Position numbers and translations under genes: made by a program
NCBI GenBank assembly: GCA_022661535.1
Contig: JAKULF010000010.1
Location: 930,001 to 994,000, forward strand
Direction: 5' to 3'
DNA: 64,000 bases
From: Eutypa lata
Lineage: Eukaryota > Ascomycota > Sordariomycetes > Xylariales > Diatrypaceae
The notes under the pieces: model-generated
Database searches by the model: none
What the model was told of the DNA's origin: nothing
What the model saw: the letters and a program-made list of their open reading frames with translations, nothing else
Part shown: one piece after another, positions 34,185 through 44,455 of the stretch
Layout: the number at the start of each line of letters is the position of its first letter
How positions within the stretch are numbered: the first letter of the stretch is position 1

Positions 34185-34675
34185 CCTCCGTAGAGCCTTG
34201 CTTGAGTGGAGCTGGCGAGGAGAGAGCAGCGCGAAACATACCAATCCTTGGAAAGAAATGTGACCCTCCATGTGAAGGTTGTGTTATAATACCCCCACTA
34301 GTCAATCCCCGCGATCGTCCCTCCACGACATCGGCTAGAACCAACATCATATGCATCAGGGTATATCACGGCAACATAAAGCATGGTGATAAAGGTGCAT
34401 AAGACTATATGCAAAACCAAAATGTGCAATTAATTGCGGGTCGTTCGCCCGACCAAGGTGCTGAATTTGTGCACTTGCTTGATGGCGTTCGGGATTTCAC
34501 GGCTCATATGTGCCATCGACCATCTCAACTCTGTCGGACAAGTATTTGACTGTTGGCTGCTCATCGAGTTTGCTATGCATACCAATAGATGCCACAATCA
34601 TACATCCCACAACCGAATCAACGCCACTTACTGTGCTTTCTGGGAACCCTGTGGAATTCTAGGAGATATTTCAGA
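34185..34675. other. Divergent intergenic region
   Basis: No gene seen; it holds the leader of the SDR pseudogene at its end. Confidence 0.55.
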
Positions 34676-35428
34676 ATGTCTATCTTGAATGATAAAACTT
34701 GTATCATTTTGATTACCGGAGCAAATCAAGGAATCGGCTTCGAATTAGCCAAAAAGATCGCCCAGGACCACCGCGACAGTCATGTGTTGATGGGATGCCG
34801 GAACGAAGCACGGGGTGTGGAGGCTGCGGCAACATTGCAAAAACAAGGATTGTCAGTTGAACCGCTCCAATTGGATGTCACCGAAGATACCTCAATCTTT
34901 ATGGCTTCCAAATATGTTGAGTCGACGTTTGGACGGCTGGATGTGCTCGTTAACAACGCTGGTATCGGCAATGACTCCCGCCTCTTGGAAGTTGGCATAT
35001 CAGCTCGTGAAGTATACAGAGAGCAGTTCGATACCAATTTGTTCGGCGCGGCTCAGGTGACAGAGACCTTCACCCCTCTTCTCGAGAAATCAACTGCTGG
35101 CGCCCGCCTCGTTTTTACATCTTCTGGGCTTGGCTCATTGGCCCAAAGGACTGATAGCAACGACCACTACTATTCGGTCATGTTGCCGATCTACCGCACC
35201 AGCAAAGCTGCGCTTAACATGCTTTGTTTGCATTATGCTGTTAAGTACAAGGATGCTGGCTAGAAAGTCAACACGGTAGATCCGGGTCACGTAGCCACGA
35301 ATCTTAATAAGTTCAAGGGCCCTAATGCAGTTGAGACCGGGGCAGTACAATTGGCACATATGGCAATGTTAGGACCTGATGGTCCTACAGGAACATTTTC
35401 GAATCGAGCAGGTATTGTACCTTGGTAG
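34676..35428 (+). pseudogene. Short-chain dehydrogenase/reductase broken by one Trp-to-stop change
   Basis: The 250-codon intronless frame from the ATG at 34676 is open except for TAG at 35261-35263 (codon 196). All SDR motifs precede the stop: TGANQGIG for NADP(H), NNAG, a catalytic Ser in VFTSSG, and YRTSK (Tyr and Lys). After the stop the frame continues with the family C-terminus (KVNTVDPGHVATNLNKF, then AHMAMLGPDG). Relatives have AGW at this spot, so TGG to TAG is the likely lesion, a TpG-to-TpA change as RIP would make. The first 195 residues might be translated but would lack the substrate-binding end. It resembles carbonyl-reductase-like fungal SDRs. A sequencing error is possible. 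Confidence 0.8.
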
Positions 35429-35941
35429 TAGGACATTCCTAGGCGGAACGTGTACCCGGGATCTTATACCCAACGTTACTTTGTACACACCTCGTTATCT
35501 CAATGCTACGTCCAGTTATGTGAATACGTCACGTCCATGTCCTTAGAATAATTTTACATGCCGAAATAGGTATAGCTGGAAATGTCTTCGATACATGACT
35601 ACATGTATCTTACCCCATGCTGCCTAACTCGACACCATGTTCAATACCAACTGAGCAATACTTCTATTGGTAGTGAATGACATTTAGTTACAATACTTAG
35701 ATAATTGTGGCCTGACGTCGCGAGAGCCTGTAGGCATTTGAGTCAAAGTGACTCCATGTATTTCAGCTTTCACATGTGTCTTTAGTGGCTGGGCCACATA
35801 GCCACCCCCACCTGCCCCAACAAGTTGTCGTTGTCTCAAGTCACATCAGGTGGTACCTACTACACACAGTTCCAAATGCTCTTTCCCAAAACACCGCACT
35901 CACCAACTTATTATCACCTAACTGCAAATCTAATCTTCAAA
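35429..35941. other. Intergenic, no gene seen
   Basis: 3' region of the SDR pseudogene and promoter of the amidase. The amidase leader is rich in C and A. Confidence 0.55.
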
Positions 35942-37809
35942 ATGGCATCACGAATTGGCGATAACTGGTGGCGGTGGAGCCTGTTACTACCTCTTGTTCT
36001 TTTCTGCCTAACGTTTTTTCAATTTCCCAGTAAGCCCTTTGTATTCGGTGCAAGACGATTGGTATGTATGTTAATCAATCTTAGATTCTTTCGCGGATTC
36101 AATCCGTGACCAGTCCTTAGATGACTTGCGGAACTTATTAGACCATGGAACTTTGACATCTGAGATCCTGGTCGACACGTATCTTTCTCGTATCGCAGAA
36201 ACGAACCCAACATTTCGCACGGTCATTGAACTTAATCAAGCTGCCCTCGAAGATGCAAGGAAACTTGACCAAGAGCGAAAAGAGAAGGGTGCTCGAAGTA
36301 AACTGCACGGCATCCCGATCCTAGTGAAAGATTCCATTAGTGTGAAGGACATGGATAACACAGCAGGTTCCGTCTGCTTAGCTGGCTCCAGAGCTAAGAA
36401 GGAGTCGTCTGTAATCACGCGACTACGAGCTGCAGGTGCTATCATTCTCGGCAAGGCTAACATGTCCGAATGGGGTAATGGCCGGTCATCGTCCAAAACA
36501 GCATCTAACGGTTGGAGCGCTGTAGGTAATCAGACCTACGGAATTTACCATCTCCAGCAAGATCCCTGTGGAAGTAGCAGCGGCTCAGCCGTTGCAGTGG
36601 CTCTTGGCCTTGCAGCTGGTGCAGTCGGAGTTGAAGTCAGTTCGAGAGTTCTCCTGTTGATAGTTGACAAACTGACATGCTGTTAGACAGTTGGGAGCAT
36701 CACCTGTCCGGCCATGAGGAGCAACTTAGTAAGCATAAAGACTACTAGCGGACTTGTTGCTCGCGACCATATTATTGTGCCTCAGATTCGGGGATCAGTG
36801 GGACCAATGACCCATACGGTCAAAGACGCAGCTATCATGCTTTCAATCATGGCCGGCCCTACAGACGACGATCCCTTGAGCATGAAAATACCATTTGAGA
36901 CCATCCCGGAGTACGAAAACTCGTGTAAAAAAGACGCACTTGACGGAAGTCGCCTAGCAATTCCACGCAATGCTCTACTTAATCCCATCGCTAAAGATAT
37001 GAACATAGCCCCGGTTCTAGACCTATTTGACGATGTTATTGGACTCTTGATTAACGCGGGAGCTACCGTTATCGATCAGGCAAACTACACCGCATACGAT
37101 GAAGTCAACGCCAGGGATGCACCACAGGGAATTGCTGGCCCAGCAGAGTGGAAGCATGGTATGACTAGTTACTTCCGTGAACTAGAGGTGAATCCTAGGA
37201 ACCTTCAGACCATGGAGGACCTCATTTCCTGCACCAAGGAAATGCCGGAAGAGGAGTATCCTTCTCGCGATGTGTCTTCCTGGGATAGCGTCAAAGATGC
37301 AGAAGATATTGAATCGCCTCGAGTTGCAGAAGCCCTCGAACGTATGAAATACCTTGGCGGTCCCGGTGGTATTGATGGTGTCTTGGACCACGCAAATGCG
37401 GATGCTATCATATATCCATCTATATGCTCCTCCGATGTCCCGGGTCTCGTTGGGTATCCTGTGATCTGTGTGCCCCTAGGGTTTATGCCTAAGGACACAC
37501 CAGTGAAGACAAATCCTCGTGGGAACCTTGTAGAGGATGGACCTGGTATTCCGTAAGCAACATTTCTACTATCACACGATATCGGAGTACGAGTTTAACG
37601 GGCTAACTCACCTCTACTTTAGATTCGGCCTGAGCTTCATTGGTCGGCCATTCTCGGAGCAAAAACTGATCGAACTCGCCTACTCTTTTGAGCAACTCAC
37701 CCAGTTTGGGTCAAAGGGTAAACCGCTTACTCTACCAAAACATGATCTCGTTGATACAGTCGGGGTCACATGGCTCCTTAGGAAAATGCTACCGAGTTTC
37801 GAATTGTAA
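35942..37809 (+). CDS. Amidase-signature family hydrolase
   Basis: Four exons (35942-36029, 36085-36635, 36687-37552, 37623-37809) give 563 residues. Residues about 9-27 (WWRWSLLLPLVLFCLTFF) are a signal peptide or membrane anchor. The amidase core has the Ser-cisSer-Lys triad: Lys111 in LHGIPILVKDS, cis-Ser193 in DPCGSSSGSAVAV and nucleophile Ser217 in ETVGSITCPA. The usual Asp just before the GS pair is Val here. Conserved PQIRGSVGPMTHTVKDAA and the C-terminal GRPFSEQKLIELAYSFEQ are present. The family cleaves amides of carboxylic acids; its substrate here is unknown, but it is probably secreted or faces the secretory pathway. Exon 1 ends at CCCA|GTAAGC; ending it later would break the frame. 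Confidence 0.9.
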
Positions 37810-38332
37810 AGCATACTCATATTTCAAGAGAATAACAAGGATCTAATAAATGTTTCAGATAAAGATGTTGTTGTATGAGGTTCTTAAGAGGTTATCCACG
37901 TTCACGCGGATAGAGAATATATATATCTCGGCTCCGGGTTTACAAATGGATATCTACATGGCCATAGCCCCTTTTCGCGAATATCAGCAATTTAAAAGGT
38001 CACATAATCATATTGTCTTTTCCCATTACTACCCTGAAGCATATGACCGCCTGTCTGAAGTGTCACTATCTTCGTTTATTTATTGATTTGGACCACTTTG
38101 CAAAGCATGTATTTTGCACTTCAGTGTATATCACATTGGCAAAGGCCTCTAGTGGCTCTTGTATTGCAAAATAATCCTAGCTACAGAAAATCAATCACGT
38201 AGGTTCTGACGTATAGAACGGTAACCTTTCTATGAGCATTGGCGTCGAACGAAATAAAACTTCGGTCCATTTATTTTCTCAAGAGCCACAATATGTTGAA
38301 GTTTTGGTCAGTCAACAGAAGCTAACTTCTAA
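37810..38332. other. Intergenic between convergent genes
   Basis: A 78-codon plus-strand ORF at 37850 has no family resemblance. Nothing else seen. Confidence 0.5.
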
Positions 38333-39613
38333 TTAATTCCCAGTCAAGTACTGATGGATGTCATCTTGACCGCAGTCATCCATACTTTCGAGTAACCATT
38401 TATGATGATAGGGCCTTGCTGGGAGAGGATATGGTAGGACCGCTAGATGTCCCAACGCCTCCACTTCTGTTAATGATTTCTCTGCCTGTTCACGCAGTTC
38501 ATCCCTCAATCTTCTAATCTTCAAAGCCCTCCTCTCATCTTGTAACCTCACGAGCAGAGTCTGTGAATCAGCTAAAAGACGGTCGTATCTCGCAACGCTA
38601 TTCCAGTATCTTCCTCCGAAATGGCAAACTGCGTTGCGTAGTTCCGTCACGCCAAATAATGCCGAGTTGATGTCCGCGGCCGAACAACCCCCAATAGCAA
38701 GGAATTCCCTATTGAAATCAAACTCTCCCAGGTACCTCTCCAACTCTCCGTGTCCGAATAGCACTTCATGGGGCCCTTGAATGAAATTTCCTCGGAATAC
38801 GCGAGGCCAGTTATCTCGTGCAGCGTTGTAGAATGACTCTTGTGCTAGCCGTAGGGCTTGCGAAAGGAGCTTCAGTCCGGCCTGACTTGGGATGGAGACC
38901 TTCCCAGCGTGGCTTCTAGAACACTGGGGATTAGTAAAAGTGTTCTAACGCGAAAAGTGATCATATTTGAAGAAAATAACTTACTCTAACCAGCTAGCCT
39001 CATGGAGTCCAGATCCCTTCTTAAGCATCTGAACGTTGGGCGGCAGGGAATGGTCTGAATGCATCCAATCGAACATTTCACTTTCTGCCTCTGTGCCTTG
39101 TTCACAGGCTGGCATGTCCCAATCAAGGCTAGATGGCCCTTCAATGTATTCTCCGGTATCCAAGATATCCTCATCTGCCTGCTGATGATTCCTATCGTCT
39201 ATCCTTCGCTGTCCTACTTTAGATCGTCGTTTGTACCAGGCTGATGTCGTATTCTGTTGATAATGGGGAATGTTCGCCTTAGACCTTTTGGTTATAAGCA
39301 TCCCATCATCGTATATATATTGCCCCCCGGCGATTGTAACTATTTGGTGCGAAGGAGGCAGGATAGGATCTCTCTTTGGTGCAACTGATCGATTCTGGGA
39401 CGCCACTGTTGGTTGGTGATAGCGTTTTGTTTCTGGGTTAAGCTGACATCGGATTGACGCAGCATCGCTTGGTCCGATTGGTTCGTACTTTGCCAACCGA
39501 AATTCTAATATTAGAATTCTACGCGTAAGGTTGATGTTTGTTGCTTCCAGCTTCTCGATTTTTGTTCGAGCCTGGTTGAGCTCATGGGTAGCTGATCCGA
39601 TGATTTTAACCAT
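38333..39613 (-). CDS. Hypothetical coiled-coil protein
   Basis: Two exons (39613-38985 and 38915-38333; intron 69 bp, GTAAGT donor, TCTAG acceptor) give 403 residues. Residues about 5-45 look like a coiled coil (HELNQARTKIEKLEATN). The middle is polar, rich in Gln, Arg and Pro, and probably disordered. The C-terminal about 190 residues are helical: SQALRLAQESFYNAARDNW, LFGHGELERYL, TELRNAVCHFGGRYW, and a charged LQDERRALKIRRLRDEL helix. No family is recognised. The ATG at 39613 follows a good TTTTGCAG acceptor at about 39634, so a non-coding leader exon upstream is likely. ELRNAVCHFGG resembles the core of helical domains that bind nucleotides or RNA in HEPN-like proteins, but this is too weak to name. 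Confidence 0.7.
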
Positions 39614-40872
39614 TCTTCTTGTTAACAATCTTCTGCAAAAGCAAGTATAGAAGGGATATGCGAATGGGGACAGATAATGAGGAAGCTAACGTAATGGAAA
39701 GATGCAAAGAGATGAAGATGGGTGGTAGTATCTACATTGTGTGTTTTTTTTTTTAATCTTAAGATTAGGTTGGTACATTAGTAGGATTACTGGATGTTTA
39801 TTACCTTGAATAACCGTAGAAAATTAAGGCACCTGTTTATTAATACAATAATTTAAAACACATTTATCCCGTATTAACAGAAAGTTTATTCTCTTTTAAT
39901 GTGGATTATCCTCAGTTATTCAACAGATTAGTCCATATGTTAAATACCAAACCTAATCTAAATATGAGGAATGAAATCACATATATATGTTTAATTAATA
40001 ACCGTCGGGTTGAAGCCACCTATTACAGGTCTTCTGTAAGCTTTGGTTCTGATTTGTGATCTAGGTTCAGCAGAAATGTTCTTGCTAAACATACCTAGGT
40101 GTAATAGTCACCTTGTCATTTTCCTATATATTTCTAAAGAGCCATCCATTATATGGGCCGCTTAAGTAACCATACCAGCCCCTCGCTGTAAGTTCTTGAG
40201 TAACACGAACTCAATCATCAATACAGCACTTTGTGGTAGCTGGAAAAGGCTTATAGCGCAGACTAGTTTAGAGTGGATAGGATGGCTTTAATAAATAACA
40301 ACAGGGCTCTACGTTGGTGAAAAGAGGGTGAATGTGAAATTAACCTATAGAAGTAGCAACAAGCACGAAGTTTTGTGATTTCTTCACCAAGTATCAGTCA
40401 CATTAATATATAAGATTATTAGACGTGGACGAACTTGGATAATAATAGGAACAGAAAAAAGGTGCATGGTTCCCGTTTCATCTTATCAACTGAAAATAAT
40501 TTCATCAATTTACTCCAAGGCAAGGCTTAGCTGTTCCTGGATGGCTACAGTTCCTCTGCAGTTATACAACAGCTTTAACACCTCGTAGAATTAGAATATA
40601 TTTTCTTAAAAGGATTAGATAAACTACTTCTTTGATATACATTCTAGAAAACTTTGCATGATACAAACTGCACGGTATTTTTGAGTCGGTTTTAGTAGTG
40701 TCTAGCTAGCAATTGTGATTATTCTGATATCTTGTTTTTATCGTTGTTTGCAACAGCTAGCCTAACACAAATAATCCTACTCCGTGCTATGCAGAACTGA
40801 AAAGTCGATGGCACTAGTATAGATCAATGTTATTCAACTTAGTGCCTCAGCCTTTTCTCACAAAACATTTCC
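39614..40872. other. Intergenic, moderately A+T-rich
   Basis: About 1.26 kb without a supported ORF; 39740-40000 is A+T-rich. No identifiable element. Confidence 0.55.
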
Positions 40873-41841
40873 CTAACCTTCAGACATATAATCATCGTCC
40901 TCGTCATCATCGTAGTCGTCGTCCTCGTCGTCCTCGTCGCTGACATCTGAACTCTCATCCAAGCTTGACCACTCATACTCATCACTCTCGCTGTTCCCGT
41001 CATCTCTCAAACTATTCCCGAACTCACTTCGAGTTCTCTTCCGAACCAGGCCGCCCTGAACTTTCGGGATTTTGTCTTTCGCTGCTGCAGCAGCCCTTGT
41101 CCGTCTCACCGTCTGCTTCTTATCCCTGCGCGAGTTACCCGATGATTCCAGGGCGGCAGTTTTCTTTGGTTTCCGAGCAGTTCCCTTCGCAAGGTTTCCT
41201 TTTGCGCTTGCATTACGGGGATCCTTCTTCTTCTTCTTCTTTTTCTTCGATGATTTACTCCCCTTCGGCGGCCGACTTCTACGTTGAGAAGGATCACCAC
41301 CCCACTGACGAATGACCTCGTTGATCTTTGCATACGTCTCCGACCGCGCCTTCTCACGGCTCGTGCCCCCGCGCATGAGGCGATCGTATTCAGTGTGCGC
41401 GTGCCGTATATGGGCCCGCACAGCCAGCTCCGCCTTCTCCTCGACATCCAGCTTGCCGGCCCTGCCGACACGGCCGCTCCCCTTCCGCATGGCGCGCGCC
41501 ACGGTCAGCGAGAGAGCTTCAGCCGGCACCTGGGGGAACCGCTTGAGAACGGCATCCCGGAACTGCGTCTCAAGCTTCGTGTCTTTCCTCTGCACGGCCT
41601 GCGCTCGCTGATCCCGGGTCGCTTCGTGCGACGCCTGGACCGACTCGTAGATAGAGGCCGGCACTCGGATCCCTATCGTGGCGTTCTTGGCGTTGAGGAC
41701 CGCGAACACCGTCTGGTTGGCTGCCTGGGTTTGCTTGCGGCAGTGCGATGTTATGTACACGTCGCCTTTGGGGACGAAGATGTACCCTTGTGGCATGGGA
41801 GCGAAGAAGCGTACAGTGAGCTCATCGTGTTGTGGGGCCAT
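40873..41841 (-). CDS. DUF2293 domain protein, nuclear-type
   Basis: A single-exon ORF of 322 residues from the ATG at 41841 (MAPQHDELTVRF); the open frame upstream has no ATG. The DUF2293 core is clear at about residues 95-180: FPQVPAEALSLTVARAM, GSGRVGRAGKLDVEEKAEL, AVRAHIRHAHTEYDRLM and REKARSETYAKINEVIRQW. The function of this domain is unknown. The C-terminal half is Lys-rich (a run of eight Lys), with basic signals expected to drive nuclear or nucleolar import, and ends in a long Asp/Glu-rich tail. Basic plus acidic tails of this kind are common in chromatin- or ribosome-assembly factors, but that is inference. Confidence 0.85.
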   Translation of the reverse strand: MAPQHDELTVRFFAPMPQGYIFVPKGDVYITSHCRKQTQAANQTVFAVLNAKNATIGIRVPASIYESVQASHEATRDQRAQAVQRKDTKLETQFRDAVLKRFPQVPAEALSLTVARAMRKGSGRVGRAGKLDVEEKAELAVRAHIRHAHTEYDRLMRGGTSREKARSETYAKINEVIRQWGGDPSQRRSRPPKGSKSSKKKKKKKKDPRNASAKGNLAKGTARKPKKTAALESSGNSRRDKKQTVRRTRAAAAAKDKIPKVQGGLVRKRTRSEFGNSLRDDGNSESDEYEWSSLDESSDVSDEDDEDDDYDDDEDDDYMSEG

Positions 41842-43439
41842 GTGAGCGGCGGAACAACACACCAATTGGATGTTTGATTCGATGCTGAGATCTTGGGACG
41901 GTCCAAAAAATGCGATGAGGAGAGAGGTTAGAATAGATAGACTAAAACTGCATGATCCAGACTAAGTAGACAAGGTAGTATAATGTAAACATGCTAGACA
42001 ATAGGGGGTTCGTAATCATGAAGTACGCTCGTACGCTGTGGAGAGTCGAGACATCTAGGTGCCTAAAGAATGCAACTGGAAGGGCTTGGATTGCCCTTAA
42101 GTAGAAATCATCAGTTATTGTGAGAAGGTGGAATTATTCAATGACAATGAAAGTATAATGGATAATGCATTGTTTCAAGTCATACGTCGGAATGCGACAA
42201 AAGGTTGGTTAGTTGCCGACAATGTGATCACTCCTTCAAAGGTTAGCCCGTTCGTGCCCTCACTTCAGGCGCGAAGTTGAGCATTGGCAAGGTACATATA
42301 CCTAGTTACACTGTACTAGTGTATACATGTACATGTATGTACGTATATTGTTAAATAAACGATAACCCCTTTACGGCGATGATGGAAATTACCGAGCTGG
42401 GTACTAATTGCATACTATCCATCAACAACCGATGCATTTCCTTGGCAATTGCACTTATGAGGTAATATGTCTTGATACATCCAAATACTTACAATTACAT
42501 CGCCAATACACAACTTGATAGCAGAAGCAAAGGGACGAACAAGCTGATTGTAGGCCGAGTGAATAACTGAACTGAGTTTTCACACAGAACCAGAGATGAT
42601 CTGATTGGTCCAAGTGTAGAGCCAAGCACCCAATATGGCAACCAGCCTTAGTTCCCGCCTTAGGTATCACTCATAGGTCTGCTTCTATATGTACCTACCT
42701 CCTAATAAAGCTTCAGTACAGATCGGTAACATAATAATTAAATATTCGGTCAAAGTAAGTATATAGCTAGTAGTCTGTGTTTCCATTAGCCATCGCCAGT
42801 GTCTTCCATCTCAATGCAGAGTATTAGAATATACGATAGCCATGAAAAGACAGTTAGAATAGACTAATAGTTCTAAAAACGTATCTAAAGTAATTCAACA
42901 CACATCTTATAGTGTCTAGTATGGCGTGCGTGCTTACTGCAGCCCGTTTGAATATGATTACATTGATATTTCTGTGTGAGGCATCAATGAAGAGAGCTAA
43001 TTGAATGATCGCAGTATATTGCGGGTGTCAGGCCATGCCAGGACGATATTGCTATTGACGTGCGGAACATCTAGTAGCCTTAGACCAATCCTTATGCTGT
43101 TCTGTAGACCTGTCTTGTCATTTGCCAAGTTTGGCTTCTCTATCGGCAGAACTTGTTCCACGGTGATGGATATAAGAGCTGGGTCATTTAGTTCAATGCT
43201 GGACTTCGCGTATGTTCGAGAAGTGCAAAATTGAGGACACCGCCAATTTGGCTAATTATTTCGATGGTAGCAATGGCTTTCGTGTCAACCCCCCGAGAAT
43301 ACAAGGAATGCGGTGTCATACAGGGTCATTACCCCATAATATGACCTTTCATCCAGACATCTTGTAATGAATGTGACGGTTATGGCCGTGCGCTTCCGAG
43401 GCTGCAAGTGGAAGTGTCGATATATATAGAATGGTCGCC
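41842..43439. other. Intergenic, no gene seen
   Basis: About 1.6 kb with only short ORFs. A TGTACATGTATGTAC-type palindromic stretch lies near 42325-42343. No recognised element. Confidence 0.55.
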
Positions 43440-43873
43440 TTAAGCAATGTTATCGGCATCCACAGCCATTTCCTCATCAGCAGTCTTCGCATCGTCTTTT
43501 GTCGTCGACTCCTCGTCATCGGGGACATCTAGGAACAAGACATCTGAGTTAGCGCTGGTATCCAAGCGAAATCGACCGGAGCGCAACGGGGAGAAAACGT
43601 ACCCTTCATCTCGGCTTCGCCTTCGGCCTCCATCTTGCGCTTGAGGGCGTGCCCCATCTTCCGCTCCAGCTTCCGTCTCTTCTTCGCGCTGATGGCAGCG
43701 TTGGGCCCGCTCGTCGGGAGCAGCCCGGGTCTCGCGCCGCGCGTGGCGTCGGCTTTGGCGATCCTGCTCTTCCCCGCCGCGGCGGTTCTCTTCTGCCCCT
43801 GCTTTCGCGCCGTCGCTGCGCGGGCCGTGAGCCTGTTCTTCGACGGTCCGTTCGGGTTCCTGACGGAAGGCAT
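43440..43873 (-). CDS. Small basic, probably nucleolar protein
   Basis: Two exons (43873-43603 and 43528-43440; intron 74 bp with a GTACGT donor) give 119 residues. The first 70 residues are Lys/Arg/Ala-rich (RLTARAATARKQGQKRT, SAKKRRKLERKMGHALKRK), then a short acidic tail follows the junction (DVPDDEEST). The composition and the KKRRKLERK segment fit small conserved ribosome-biogenesis proteins of filamentous fungi. An Alb1-like role was considered but cannot be shown. High GC and strong codon bias suggest a housekeeping gene. Confidence 0.75.
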
Positions 43874-44455
43874 CTTGATACTGTTGGCGGAAATCGAGTA
43901 TCGTGGTCAGGTGTGGCTGTGGAAGGGGAGGAAAAAAAGGATAAAAGTACTTTTAAGTGGATGAAGGGTTTGTTATCGGAGTGGTGGAGCGGATGTGTGG
44001 GGCCATGTACCTAGGTATGTACCTAGGTAGTTATGTATTTGCTGACAATTGACATTAATTTGGACGGGCCTTGACAGCTGCCGGCAGTTCATGTATCCAG
44101 ACCACAGCCCGGCTCTGCCCCCCTTTAGAAGTAAATCGATAGAACTTCTCCTGATTAATAAACTCTTTTTTTTAATAGAAACTCTAATGATCTAAGGGCT
44201 CCTTTCCACAGCTCAGTAAGCTTCATGTATTGCCAAGGATCCAACTCGGAAACATCTAGCTACAAAGTAGGGTTGATATCCCACTGCAAAGACCTAAATG
44301 GTGATGTATGACACCGTACTTCTGTTTGACCCGGTGGCTCCGAAGGAATCATATGTCCTCATATTTAATTCACAAGTCTTGATTAAAAAGTACTCTAGAT
44401 GCATGGTTTTCGGTGATTACATCTTTCAATATATCCGAAAGATGAAGAAAGAAAA
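43874..44455. other. Intergenic, no gene seen
   Basis: Promoter of the small basic protein gene and 3' region of the HET gene. A tandem TACCTAGG-type motif occurs near 44005-44035. Confidence 0.55.

Noticed and set aside
41284..41877. 197-codon plus-strand ORF opposite the DUF2293 gene
   Set aside because: It is antisense to a recognised domain and has no family resemblance of its own.
43440..43873. Naming the small basic protein ALB1
   Set aside because: The composition fits, but the recalled Alb1 sequence pattern does not align; left unnamed.
43635..44014. Plus-strand ORFs opposite the small basic protein gene
   Set aside because: Antisense shadows of a codon-biased gene; no start context or features.
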